From NCBI GenBank assembly GCA_964587515.1, contig CAZPMO010000145.1, forward strand, positions 1 through 12,610: 12,610 nucleotides of DNA, given 5' to 3'. A model generated the notes under the pieces. The model was not told the DNA's origin. It made no database searches and worked only from the letters and a program-made list of their open reading frames with translations. Shown here one piece after another: positions 1-6,289 of the stretch (position 1 is its first letter; each line of letters starts with the position of its first letter). The DNA comes from CAZPMO01 sp964587515. Lineage in GTDB: Bacteria > Pseudomonadota > Alphaproteobacteria > MPNO01. The translations under genes and the position numbers were made by a program.

Positions 1-158
1 CGAGAAACCGATTTGCCTCCATCAAATGATCCTATTTGGTCGGATAGTGCTCTAGAATCCTCGTCGAGGAGCGCGTCGCCCTGCTTCCAATCGACAAACT
101 TGAATCTCCTGCGGAACCGGGGCAAGCGGCTTTCATCGAGTCTGTGTCTCCTCGGCAT
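1..158 (-). CDS. possible partial gene at left edge, unknown protein
   Basis: An ATG 22 bases past the stop codon of the hybrid kinase opens a minus-strand frame of 52 codons that stays open to the window edge, so any gene here is cut at its 3' end. The visible peptide begins MPRRHRLDESRL, is arginine-rich in its first 20 residues and acidic after that. I recognise no family. The start has no clear Shine-Dalgarno (upstream bases are ggttaaagcg). The placement just after the kinase on the same strand would fit a co-transcribed small partner, but an open frame of this length can arise by chance. The 180 bases to the left of the kinase hold nothing else I can name. Confidence 0.25.
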   Translation of the reverse strand, partial: MPRRHRLDESRLPRFRRRFKFVDWKQGDALLDEDSRALSDQIGSFDGGKSVS

Positions 159-180
159 CGCTTTAACCGAAAGCAGGCGT

Positions 181-1875
181 TCAGCCGGTTTCTCGATCAA
201 GCGCGCTACGAATGACTTCGGCAAGCTGATTTCTTCGAAAGGGTTTATTGATGAGGATACTGTCGCGGCCCATAAGGCCATTACGCTTGGTCGCCTCGGC
301 CGGGTAGCCAGACATAAAGATGACATTGAGGTCGGGATAATCTTTTCTCGCTTCCTCGGCGAATTCCGGGCCGCTCACGCCGCCCAGAAGCACCACGTCC
401 GACAAAACCAGGTCCACGTGTTCGCCATTCGCCAAAGCGTCAAATGCTTTCTTCGCCGTCGGAACGGTGACAGTGCGATACCCCAATTCGTTTAGCATCA
501 GGACCGCCAGGTCGCTAACATCGTCGTTGTCTTCGAGAACCAGGATCGTTTCACCCCTGCCACGCTGAACATTGTCTTCCGCCGTGAGTATGTCGGGCTT
601 TTCGCCGCTTTTCCCGCGCGGCAGGTAGATCTTCACCGAGGTCCCCTTGCCCTCCTCACTATATATATTGACGAACCCGCCGGATTGTTTTGCGAAACCA
701 TAAACCATCGAAAGACCCAGTCCGCTTCCCGCGCCAATTTCCTTAGTTGTGAAGAAGGGCTCGAAGACATGGGCCAGAACATCGTCGGACATACCCGTTC
801 CCGTGTCGCTCACCAACACAGCAACATAATCGCCGGTCACCGCTTCATTGTCTTGGGCCGCGAAGGTCCCATCCAAATGGACGTTATTGCATTCGATGGT
901 GAGCTTTCCTCCACCCGACATGGCATCGCGCGCGTTAATCGCCAAATTCAACAGCGCATTTTCCAACTGCCCCGCATTGACCGTGACAAGCCAAAGATCG
1001 GGCCGGGGCTTAAACTCTAATTCGATATCTTCACCCAGGGTTCGGGTAAGCAGCCCCGAGAGGCCTGTCATCAAATCCGCTATTTCGATCGTCTGTGGGT
1101 CCAGCGCCTGTTGGCGCGAGAAGGCCAGGAGGCCATGGGTCAGTTCGGCCCCGCGCCTTGAGGCGCGCAAGATCGATTGTGCCTTTTCCTTGTCCCCTTC
1201 CGAACCACCCACAAGGAGTTCGGCGTTTCCCTGGATGACGGTCAGGAGATTGTTAAAATCCTGCGCGATACCGCCCGTAAGTTGGCCGACGGCCTCCATC
1301 TTTTGCGCTTGGCGAAGCTGCTCTTCCGTGTGGCGCTGGTCGGTTACATCGACATGGATTGTGCCGACCCCAATAATTTGGCCGTGGAGATTTTTCACAG
1401 GAAACTTGGTTACGGACAAAAGGCGCTTTGGTCCATCCGGCGGAGGAACATGGGCTGAGAATTCGAATTCAACCGTGGAGCCTGACTCCACCGTTTCCCT
1501 GTCGGCGTCGGTATAATTTCTGGCATACTTGTCTTGTATCCGATCAAATACCGTCGTGCCCGAGACCTCTTCCTGCGACCGCTGATACCATTCCTCATAG
1601 CGCTTGTTTACGAGTTGAAACCGTCCATCCAGATCTTTCAGGAAGCCTTTCGCACTCTTTGCCAGATGTCCCCAGGCTTCGTCCGCCATGTCTTCGGCTG
1701 CTATAAGTGATATGGGCTTTCCCACCGCTTCTTTGGCGGTATAGCCGTATACATTTTCCGCGCCGGCATTCCATTCGGTGATGATCCCGTCCATCGATGC
1801 GGTAATAATCGCTTCCGCCGAGTTATCGATGATCCCCGCAAGGCGTTGCGCGGCGAGATCGGAATCTTTTCGCAT
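181..1875 (-). CDS. hybrid sensor histidine kinase with PAS domains and receiver domain; DHp His replaced by Gln
   Basis: A 564-residue cytosolic two-component sensor with no membrane segment seen. Domains in order: a PAS domain at about 7-70 (WNAGAENVYGYTAKEAVGK), a second PAS domain at about 75-180 (FLKDLDGRF, then VDVTDQ), a DHp helix at 190-255, a HATPase at 300-420 with N box (NLAINARDAM, 310-319), G1 (DTGTGM, 357-362), F box (FEPFFTTK, 371-378) and G2 (GSGLGLS, 383-389), and a receiver domain at 443-560 with acidic pair E448/D449, phospho-Asp D493, S522 and K544. In this kinase group the DHp box reads GGIAHDFNNLL; here it is GGIAQDFNNLL, so the phospho-accepting position (205) is Gln (codon CAG). 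The first PAS domain also lacks its back half. The ATG at 1875 is chosen because AGAGGA lies 9 bases upstream; an ATG at 1980 would add 35 residues without domain character. Base composition is lower in GC than the neighbours. It is divergent from the TSUP permease; its signal is unknown. Confidence 0.9.
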   Translation of the reverse strand: MRKDSDLAAQRLAGIIDNSAEAIITASMDGIITEWNAGAENVYGYTAKEAVGKPISLIAAEDMADEAWGHLAKSAKGFLKDLDGRFQLVNKRYEEWYQRSQEEVSGTTVFDRIQDKYARNYTDADRETVESGSTVEFEFSAHVPPPDGPKRLLSVTKFPVKNLHGQIIGVGTIHVDVTDQRHTEEQLRQAQKMEAVGQLTGGIAQDFNNLLTVIQGNAELLVGGSEGDKEKAQSILRASRRGAELTHGLLAFSRQQALDPQTIEIADLMTGLSGLLTRTLGEDIELEFKPRPDLWLVTVNAGQLENALLNLAINARDAMSGGGKLTIECNNVHLDGTFAAQDNEAVTGDYVAVLVSDTGTGMSDDVLAHVFEPFFTTKEIGAGSGLGLSMVYGFAKQSGGFVNIYSEEGKGTSVKIYLPRGKSGEKPDILTAEDNVQRGRGETILVLEDNDDVSDLAVLMLNELGYRTVTVPTAKKAFDALANGEHVDLVLSDVVLLGGVSGPEFAEEARKDYPDLNVIFMSGYPAEATKRNGLMGRDSILINKPFRRNQLAEVIRSALDRETG

Positions 1876-1884
1876 AAATGGCGT

Positions 1885-1890
1885 TCCTCT
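1885..1890 (-). promoter_or_regulatory. ribosome binding site that decides the kinase start
   Basis: AGAGGA on the minus strand, 9 bases before the ATG at 1875. The alternative in-frame ATG at 1980 has no comparable site, so this places the kinase start. Confidence 0.6.
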
Positions 1891-1975
1891 GCGGCTTCGG
1901 ACAAAATTGGCTATATCAAGTAGATAACGTTCAAAGCAGAATGATTGTCCTAATTTTTTCGCCGTAGTTGCATTA

Positions 1976-2004
1976 AACATAGTACTCGAATTGACGTTGT
2001 CCAA
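1976..2004 (-). promoter_or_regulatory. candidate sigma-70 promoter for the kinase gene
   Basis: TTGGAC and TATGTT separated by 17 bases on the minus strand. Transcription would begin near 1969, downstream of the alternative ATG at 1980, which agrees with the start chosen at 1875 and leaves a leader of about 90 bases. The match is moderate. The 183-base space 1876-2058 must also carry the promoter of the divergent permease, for which I saw no convincing boxes. Confidence 0.3.
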
Positions 2005-2058
2005 TTGCGGCGGCAAGGATGACGGCGAAACCGAGGTGGACGCGTTCTGGAGCGGTCG

Positions 2059-2805
2059 TTGTTCGTCGAAATTCTCGAACTCAGCTTGTTGCTTGGCGCG
2101 CTGTTTGCGTTCGCCAGCGGCGTGATTCAGGGGTTTTCGGGCTTTGGCGGCGGTTTGATGGTCGTCCCGATTCTCGCGGTTTTGTTCAGTCCCATCGAGG
2201 CGATTGCGATCGCCGCGCTCGCCGCGCTCGCCGCGATTTCGGGCAACATGGTCATGTTGCCGGACGCGATCAGAAAAGCCCATTGGCCCGAGGCGGCCCC
2301 CGTTTCGATCGCGCTCGCCATAGCCACGCCGTTAGCCCTGAATTTCCTGATTTCCGCCGACCCTGTCCTGATACGACGCGGCATGGCGGTGTTCATTCTC
2401 GCGGCCTCGGTTGTCCTGATGACCGGGTGGACCTTCAGCGGAAAACGAAATGTGCTGACGAGCCTCGCCACGGGCACCGTGACCGGCGGCATCACCGGCG
2501 GATTTGGGATACCGGGCGGCCCCTTCATGATCGTTTATTATCTTTCCGCGCCGGTCGCGCCGCCCGTTAAAAGGGCGAATATCATTGTCTCGGCCTGCGT
2601 CGGCATGACGATTCTAATCATTGGTCTGATCGTGGCGGACGCCTACAACCAGGCGACAATCATGCGCGCGATCATAATCGCGCCGGTTTTTTTGGCCGGA
2701 TCCTGGGCCGGCCGGGTCTTCTTCAAAATCGCGCCGGTGACCTGGTTCAAGCACGTCGCCTACACCATCCTGCTGGCGACGGGCATCATGGCATTGGCTG
2801 TTTGA
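2059..2805 (+). CDS. TSUP family (TauE/SafE-like) membrane permease
   Basis: A 248-residue integral inner-membrane protein of the TSUP superfamily, whose members move sulfite, sulfoacetate or other small organic anions. It has the two family half-repeats: GFSGFGGGLMVVPIL at 25-39 and GGITGGFGIPGGPFM at 143-157. Hydrophobic stretches between and after them suit seven or eight membrane segments, and the length is normal. The start is a TTG with GGAG six bases upstream; a TGA in frame at 2020 rules out a much longer protein, and the next ATG would cut into the first repeat. It lies divergent from the hybrid kinase and ends 24 bases from the convergent CMD-family gene. The substrate cannot be told from sequence; the sulfonate or sulfite link of the family is not supported by any sulfur gene here. 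Confidence 0.85.
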   Translation: MFVEILELSLLLGALFAFASGVIQGFSGFGGGLMVVPILAVLFSPIEAIAIAALAALAAISGNMVMLPDAIRKAHWPEAAPVSIALAIATPLALNFLISADPVLIRRGMAVFILAASVVLMTGWTFSGKRNVLTSLATGTVTGGITGGFGIPGGPFMIVYYLSAPVAPPVKRANIIVSACVGMTILIIGLIVADAYNQATIMRAIIIAPVFLAGSWAGRVFFKIAPVTWFKHVAYTILLATGIMALAV

Positions 2806-2827
2806 GCCGCGGCCAGCCCCGCGCGGC
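2806..2827. terminator. possible GC hairpin between convergent genes
   Basis: GCCGCG at 2806-2811 pairs with CGCGGC at 2822-2827 across a 10-base loop, in the 24-base gap between the convergent permease and CMD-family genes. No T tract follows on either strand, so it is a weak candidate for a bidirectional terminator. Confidence 0.25.
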
Positions 2828-2829
2828 GC

Positions 2830-3225
2830 CTACCCCTCCTCCGCGCGCAATTCCTCGAATACCTTATTGGCGATGATCAACGCCTCGCGGACCGACGGCA
2901 CGCCGATATAACCGCCCACATGCAACAGCGCTTCGGTGATTTCGTCTTCCGTCCATCCGTGTCGCCGCGCGAAGCGGACATGCAGTTCCAGTTCGGGCCA
3001 GCAATGGCCGCAGGTATCGGAAATCACGCAAATCAGGGCGCGGGTCTTGTGATCGAGGCCGGGGCGCGCCCACAGCATCCCGAAGATGGCTTCGGTCGAG
3101 TAATCGACGAATTTTTCCATCACCGGACCCTGATAGACCGTATCCGCCAGCTTGTCGGCCAAGGCGGGGCCCATCACCTCGCGCCGCGTGGCGGCACCCT
3201 TCTCAAAGTTTTCGCTTTTCGACAC
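2830..3225 (-). CDS. carboxymuconolactone decarboxylase (AhpD-like fold) family protein
   Basis: A 131-residue protein of the CMD family, which includes 4-carboxymuconolactone decarboxylase of the protocatechuate pathway and AhpD-type peroxidase partners. The C-terminal half carries the CMD signature: PELELHVRFARRHG at 77-90, then EITEALLHVGGYIGVPS at 95-111. H82 matches the usual CMD histidine. A CGHC pair at 72-75 sits just before it, but seven residues from the histidine rather than the AhpD spacing. The start is GTG at 3225 with GGAG seven bases upstream; reading further upstream gives arginine- and serine-rich sequence without domain character. Divergent from mscS and convergent with the permease, it is not in an operon. 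It could be a true decarboxylase or a thiol/peroxide protein; I would call family only. Confidence 0.85.
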   Translation of the reverse strand: MSKSENFEKGAATRREVMGPALADKLADTVYQGPVMEKFVDYSTEAIFGMLWARPGLDHKTRALICVISDTCGHCWPELELHVRFARRHGWTEDEITEALLHVGGYIGVPSVREALIIANKVFEELRAEEG

Positions 3226-3232
3226 GTCGTTA

Positions 3233-3236
3233 CTCC
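3233..3236 (-). promoter_or_regulatory. ribosome binding site supporting the GTG start
   Basis: GGAG on the minus strand, seven bases before the GTG at 3225. It decides the start of the CMD-family gene, whose frame has no ATG in the right place. Confidence 0.55.
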
Positions 3237-3264
3237 GATGCTGTTGGGTGAGAAGAGAAGATGA

Positions 3265-3294
3265 ATTGTATGTCCGGGGGACGACCACGGTCCA
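3265..3294 (-). promoter_or_regulatory. candidate sigma-70 promoter for the CMD-family gene
   Basis: TGGACC, an 18-base spacer and TACAAT (five of six matches) on the minus strand. The transcript would start near 3258, giving a leader of about 33 bases to the GTG at 3225. Confidence 0.4.
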
Positions 3295-3357
3295 CGAAAG
3301 AGGTTGGCGCGCCCTCCTTCGTTCCCCTTCGGGCCTTGATGGATTACTCTCGGCCGT

Positions 3358-3373
3358 CGCGCGCCGGCGCGCG
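3358..3373. repeat. 16-base perfect GC palindrome upstream of mscS
   Basis: CGCGCGCCGGCGCGCG is its own reverse complement and ends 18 bases before the mscS ATG. On RNA it would form a GC-only hairpin close to the ribosome site; on DNA it could be a protein site. Such strings also arise by chance in GC-rich genomes. Confidence 0.45.
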
Positions 3374-3391
3374 TGACGCGGGGAACGGACC

Positions 3392-4234
3392 ATGGAACAA
3401 CAGCAGGAAAAAATCCTCGGTATCCTGAACCAGGCGACCGATCTGGCGGTCCAGTACGGGCTCGACGTTCTCGGCGCGCTGGCGATCCTGATCGTCGGCA
3501 TCATGGTTGCCGGCTGGGCGCGGCGCGGCGTGGTGCGGGCGCTGGACCGGGCGCCGCGGGTCGACGACACGCTGAAGCCGGTCATCGCCAACATCGTGCG
3601 CTACACCATCCTGGTGTTCGTGCTGATCGCGGTTCTGGCCCAGTTCGGCGTCCAGACCACCAGCATCATCGCCTTGCTCGGCGCCGCCGGCCTGGCGATC
3701 GGCCTGGCGCTGCAAGGCACGCTGCAGAACATCGCCGCCGGCGTCATGCTGCTGTTCCTGCGCCCGTTCCGGGTCGGTGAATATATCGACGCCGAAGGAC
3801 TGGCGGGCACCGTCGACGAGATCGGCCTGTTCACCACCCACATGCGCACCTATGACGGCCTGTATCTCGAAGTGCCCAACGCGAAGATCTGGAACCGCGC
3901 GATCCTCAACTATTCACGCGTCACGGCGCGGCGCGTGGACGTGGCGGTCGGCATTTCCTATGGTGACGATATCGACAAGGCGCAGGCGGCGCTGCTGGCG
4001 GTCATGGCCTCGGACGACCGGGTCAACGCCGAGCCCGACCCCCAGGTCCTGGTCACCGAACTGGCCGACAGCTCGGTCAACCTCGCCGTGCGCTGCTGGG
4101 TCGGCCCCGACGATTACTGGGCCGTGCTGTTCGACCTCAACAAGGCGGTCAAACAACGCCTCGACGCCGAAGGCATCACCATCCCCTTCCCCCAGCGCGA
4201 CGTGCATATTTCCGGCGAAAGCGAATTGAAGTGA
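3392..4234 (+). CDS. mscS: small-conductance mechanosensitive channel (MscS family)
   Basis: A 280-residue inner-membrane channel that opens under membrane tension to release solutes on osmotic downshock; close in length to E. coli MscS (286). Membrane segments are at about 24-46, 67-88 and 91-123. The third is the pore-lining helix and keeps the Gly/Ala pattern GAAGLAIGLALQG at 97-109 followed by RPFRVGEYI at 124-132. The beta domain follows, with VPNAKIWNRAILNYSR at 161-176, then the C-terminal alpha/beta domain. The ATG at 3392 has GGGGA eight bases upstream. It is transcribed alone, divergent from the CMD-family gene, and ends 12 bases from the convergent SDR gene. I see nothing that ties it to the enzymes around it. 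Confidence 0.95.
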   Translation: MEQQQEKILGILNQATDLAVQYGLDVLGALAILIVGIMVAGWARRGVVRALDRAPRVDDTLKPVIANIVRYTILVFVLIAVLAQFGVQTTSIIALLGAAGLAIGLALQGTLQNIAAGVMLLFLRPFRVGEYIDAEGLAGTVDEIGLFTTHMRTYDGLYLEVPNAKIWNRAILNYSRVTARRVDVAVGISYGDDIDKAQAALLAVMASDDRVNAEPDPQVLVTELADSSVNLAVRCWVGPDDYWAVLFDLNKAVKQRLDAEGITIPFPQRDVHISGESELK

Positions 4235-4246
4235 CGTTTCGTAAAA

Positions 4247-5083
4247 TCAGTCGACGGGAATGAGGCGCAGGCCGAGGGGGCGGCCGATGCGTTGCGCCTC
4301 GGTCTCGGGCGGCTGTGTCGCGTCCCACGGGTCGGCGTCGAAACGCATGCCGCTCACGCCGTCCGATGCGTCCGAACACAGCCAGATGGCGGGCGCCACC
4401 ATCTGTTCCGGCGACACCAGCGGCTCCGAAGGATCCCGGCGCGACGCCTCGCGACGAGCCAGGGAGAGGCCCGCCGTGTCGGCGGGACCGCCCGGATTGA
4501 GGATGTTCACGGTAACGCCGGTGCCCGCCAGGTCCTGGTGCCAGATCTCGGACGCCATTTCGAGCGCCGCTTTCGAAGCCCCGTAACAGGAATAGCCGGG
4601 CCGGTGCATGGTCTCGATCATGGTCGTCACGTTGATGATCCGCCCCCACCCCCCTTGGGTGAGATGCGGCGCGATCAGGCTGGCCATGCGGTTGGCCGCC
4701 ACATAGTTGGTCGCCATCACGGCCTGCACCATGTCGTCGGGCGTCTCCCAGAATTTCGGCCGCGGCAGATCGGGGCTGTTGTGGTCCGGCGCGATGATGG
4801 CCGGCGCCAGCCCGGCATTGTTGATCAGCCCATGGACCGCGCCGAATTGCGAGATCGTCTCGCCGATCACGTCCCGGCATTGGGCCGGTTCGCGGAGATC
4901 GACCAGGACCGGCCGGATCGACTCGGATTCCGATTGGACCAGCGCGTCCACGTCGCTTTGTATATGCGTGGGAATTACGACATTCGCGCCGGCCCCGGCG
5001 AGACCGCGCGCCATCGCCAGCCCGAGCCCGCGTCCGCCGCCGGTGACGATGATGATTTTGCCGTGGAGGGACGGATTGCTCAT
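4247..5083 (-). CDS. short-chain dehydrogenase/reductase (SDR), catalytic Ser position is Thr
   Basis: A 278-residue classical SDR, a cytosolic NAD(P)-dependent oxidoreductase of alcohol or carbonyl groups. The cofactor motif TGGGRGLG is at 14-21, NNAG at 88-91, and the active-site YGASK at 167-171. The residue 13 before the tyrosine, normally serine, is T154 (motif NVTT). The end of the second strand reads VIPTHIQ, with no acidic residue, so NAD versus NADP cannot be set. A 25-residue C-terminal tail after the usual fold is proline- and arginine-rich. The ATG at 5083 lies six bases after the stop of the Fe(II)/2OG oxygenase on the same strand, so the two are surely co-transcribed and may act in sequence, the oxygenase making a hydroxyl that the SDR oxidises. 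The ribosome site is weak, as expected for coupled translation. Confidence 0.9.
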   Translation of the reverse strand: MSNPSLHGKIIIVTGGGRGLGLAMARGLAGAGANVVIPTHIQSDVDALVQSESESIRPVLVDLREPAQCRDVIGETISQFGAVHGLINNAGLAPAIIAPDHNSPDLPRPKFWETPDDMVQAVMATNYVAANRMASLIAPHLTQGGWGRIINVTTMIETMHRPGYSCYGASKAALEMASEIWHQDLAGTGVTVNILNPGGPADTAGLSLARREASRRDPSEPLVSPEQMVAPAIWLCSDASDGVSGMRFDADPWDATQPPETEAQRIGRPLGLRLIPVD

Positions 5084-5089
5084 GGCGAA

Positions 5090-6133
5090 TTAGATCTTGA
5101 GCGTGCTTTCCTCGACGCTCGGCGGTTCGGGTCGGCTGTTGCCGGTCATGTCGAGGAAGTTCTGGTTCTGATACCATTCGCGATAATCGAGCATCCGCAC
5201 CGGCTTGAAACGCGGCGGGTTGTCCGGCCCGACGCAGCTCGGCAGCGGGTCCGCCACCGTGTCCCAGGTCGGATTGAAGAAGAAGGCGATCGAATAGCGG
5301 TCGCGCTTGGGCGGCAGCACACGATGCGGCGTCGCGATGAAGCGGCCGTTGGACCAGCGGTTCAGGAACTCGCCGGTATTGACGATGATCGCGCCGTCGA
5401 CCGTGTTGGCCGGCAGCCAGTTTCCCGAGGTCGCGCGGATCTGCAGCCCCGGCTCCTCGGTCACCGGCAACAGGGTCAGGAACCCGTGATCGCTGTGGGG
5501 CGCGATGCCGAACTGGTTGTCCTCGGAAGAGACCGGCGGGTAATGCTGGTTGCGGGTCGACCACACCGGATCGTCGAACAGCCCGTCGAAATAGTCCGCG
5601 TCGAGGTCGAGCGCCCGCGCATAGACCGGCAGCAGGCGGTAGCCGAGCGCCTCCATGGCGTCGTAATAAGGCAGCATCTCGGCCTTCCAGCCGGGCAGCA
5701 ACGCCTCGTCGGGCCATTGGTTGGGACCGTGCGACGACAGGCCCGCCTTGATGGCCGGATGGTCGGCCGGGCGCTCGCGCACGATGCGCAGCATTTCGTT
5801 GAGGTCGGGCTGGGTGTTCTCGTTAATGGTCGAGGATACGTAGATCGTCGATCTGGTCGGCAGGTAGTTCTCGTGCTTGAGTTTTTCGGCGTCGGGCAAA
5901 GCAAAGAAGCGCCGGATGTTCCCGTGCGCGCTCTCGATCAGGTCGCCGGGCACGCCGTGATTGACCATGAAGTAGAAACCGACATTCTCCAGCGCATGGC
6001 GAAGCTCGCCCGCCAGCGCCTCGAGGGCGCCGTCCTCGCCGGCGAGATAGGGCCCAAAATCGAGGACGGGAATCTCCTCGTTGGTCAAGTCGGGGGGAAA
6101 TTCGGCGGTGAGTGACTGGGTGGCCTTGGACAT
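5090..6133 (-). CDS. Fe(II)/2-oxoglutarate-dependent oxygenase, isopenicillin-N-synthase-like
   Basis: A 347-residue soluble non-haem iron oxygenase of the plant-type/IPNS superfamily. The N-terminal DIOX_N part (20-120) holds IPVLDFGPYL and GFYFMVNHG. The double-stranded beta helix has the facial triad H213-x-D215 (APHSDHGFLTLL) and H270 (ATPHRV), and the 2-oxoglutarate-binding pair R279 and S281 (RYS). Length is ordinary for the family. The ATG at 6133 is preceded by GAG six bases away; the frame extends much further upstream but that part runs antisense through the amidohydrolase and lacks domain sequence. It is first gene of a two-gene unit with the SDR and divergent from the amidohydrolase. 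Members hydroxylate, desaturate or close rings on varied substrates, so the reaction here is open. Confidence 0.92.
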   Translation of the reverse strand: MSKATQSLTAEFPPDLTNEEIPVLDFGPYLAGEDGALEALAGELRHALENVGFYFMVNHGVPGDLIESAHGNIRRFFALPDAEKLKHENYLPTRSTIYVSSTINENTQPDLNEMLRIVRERPADHPAIKAGLSSHGPNQWPDEALLPGWKAEMLPYYDAMEALGYRLLPVYARALDLDADYFDGLFDDPVWSTRNQHYPPVSSEDNQFGIAPHSDHGFLTLLPVTEEPGLQIRATSGNWLPANTVDGAIIVNTGEFLNRWSNGRFIATPHRVLPPKRDRYSIAFFFNPTWDTVADPLPSCVGPDNPPRFKPVRMLDYREWYQNQNFLDMTGNSRPEPPSVEESTLKI

Positions 6134-6152
6134 GGCGATCTCGGCTGGTGAA

Positions 6153-6162
6153 CGGTTAACCG
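6153..6162. promoter_or_regulatory. palindrome, candidate operator in divergent promoter region
   Basis: CGGTTAACCG is a perfect 10-base palindrome between the divergent oxygenase and amidohydrolase genes. On the oxygenase side it lies just downstream of a TATCAT hexamer (6174-6179, minus), about where transcription would begin, which suits a repressor site. No clear -35 box goes with it and no regulator gene is nearby. Confidence 0.3.
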
Positions 6163-6219
6163 GTTGCGGCCCCATGATACTGATTTCCGGGCGACGCGTA
6201 CAGGCGCGGGAAACCGGAG

Positions 6220-6237
6220 CCGCGCGGTTCCGCGCGG
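6220..6237 (+). repeat. GC hairpin in the amidohydrolase leader
   Basis: Two copies of the palindrome CCGCGCGG separated by TT. As RNA the two copies fold into a seven-pair stem with a GTTC loop, ending about 50 bases before the amidohydrolase ATG. There is no T tract after it, so it is a leader structure or a protein site rather than a clear terminator. Confidence 0.4.
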
Positions 6238-6279
6238 GGTGGCGATGGGCTACCATTATCCGGCCCATGAATTTCCGCC

Positions 6280-6284
6280 GGAGG
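6280..6284 (+). promoter_or_regulatory. ribosome binding site that decides the amidohydrolase start
   Basis: GGAGG five bases before the ATG at 6290. It favours this start over in-frame ATGs at 6164 and 6245, and puts the metal-binding HxH at residues 6-8 as is usual in this family. Confidence 0.65.
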
Positions 6285-6289
6285 CCCAG

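Noticed and set aside
1876..2283. N-terminal extension of the kinase frame to 700 residues
   Set aside because: It would run antisense into the TSUP permease gene, has no domain sequence and is arginine/glutamine-rich; the ribosome site supports 1875.
3226..3594. N-terminal extension of the CMD-family frame to 254 residues
   Set aside because: The extra part overlaps mscS antisense and is low-complexity basic sequence; a GTG with GGAG fits better.
4176..5717. 513-codon minus-strand open frame
   Set aside because: It is another reading frame of the SDR and oxygenase genes, arginine- and glycine-rich, with no motifs.
4292..6115. 607-codon plus-strand open frame
   Set aside because: It is antisense to the SDR and oxygenase, a common result of GC-rich coding sequence; no domain seen.
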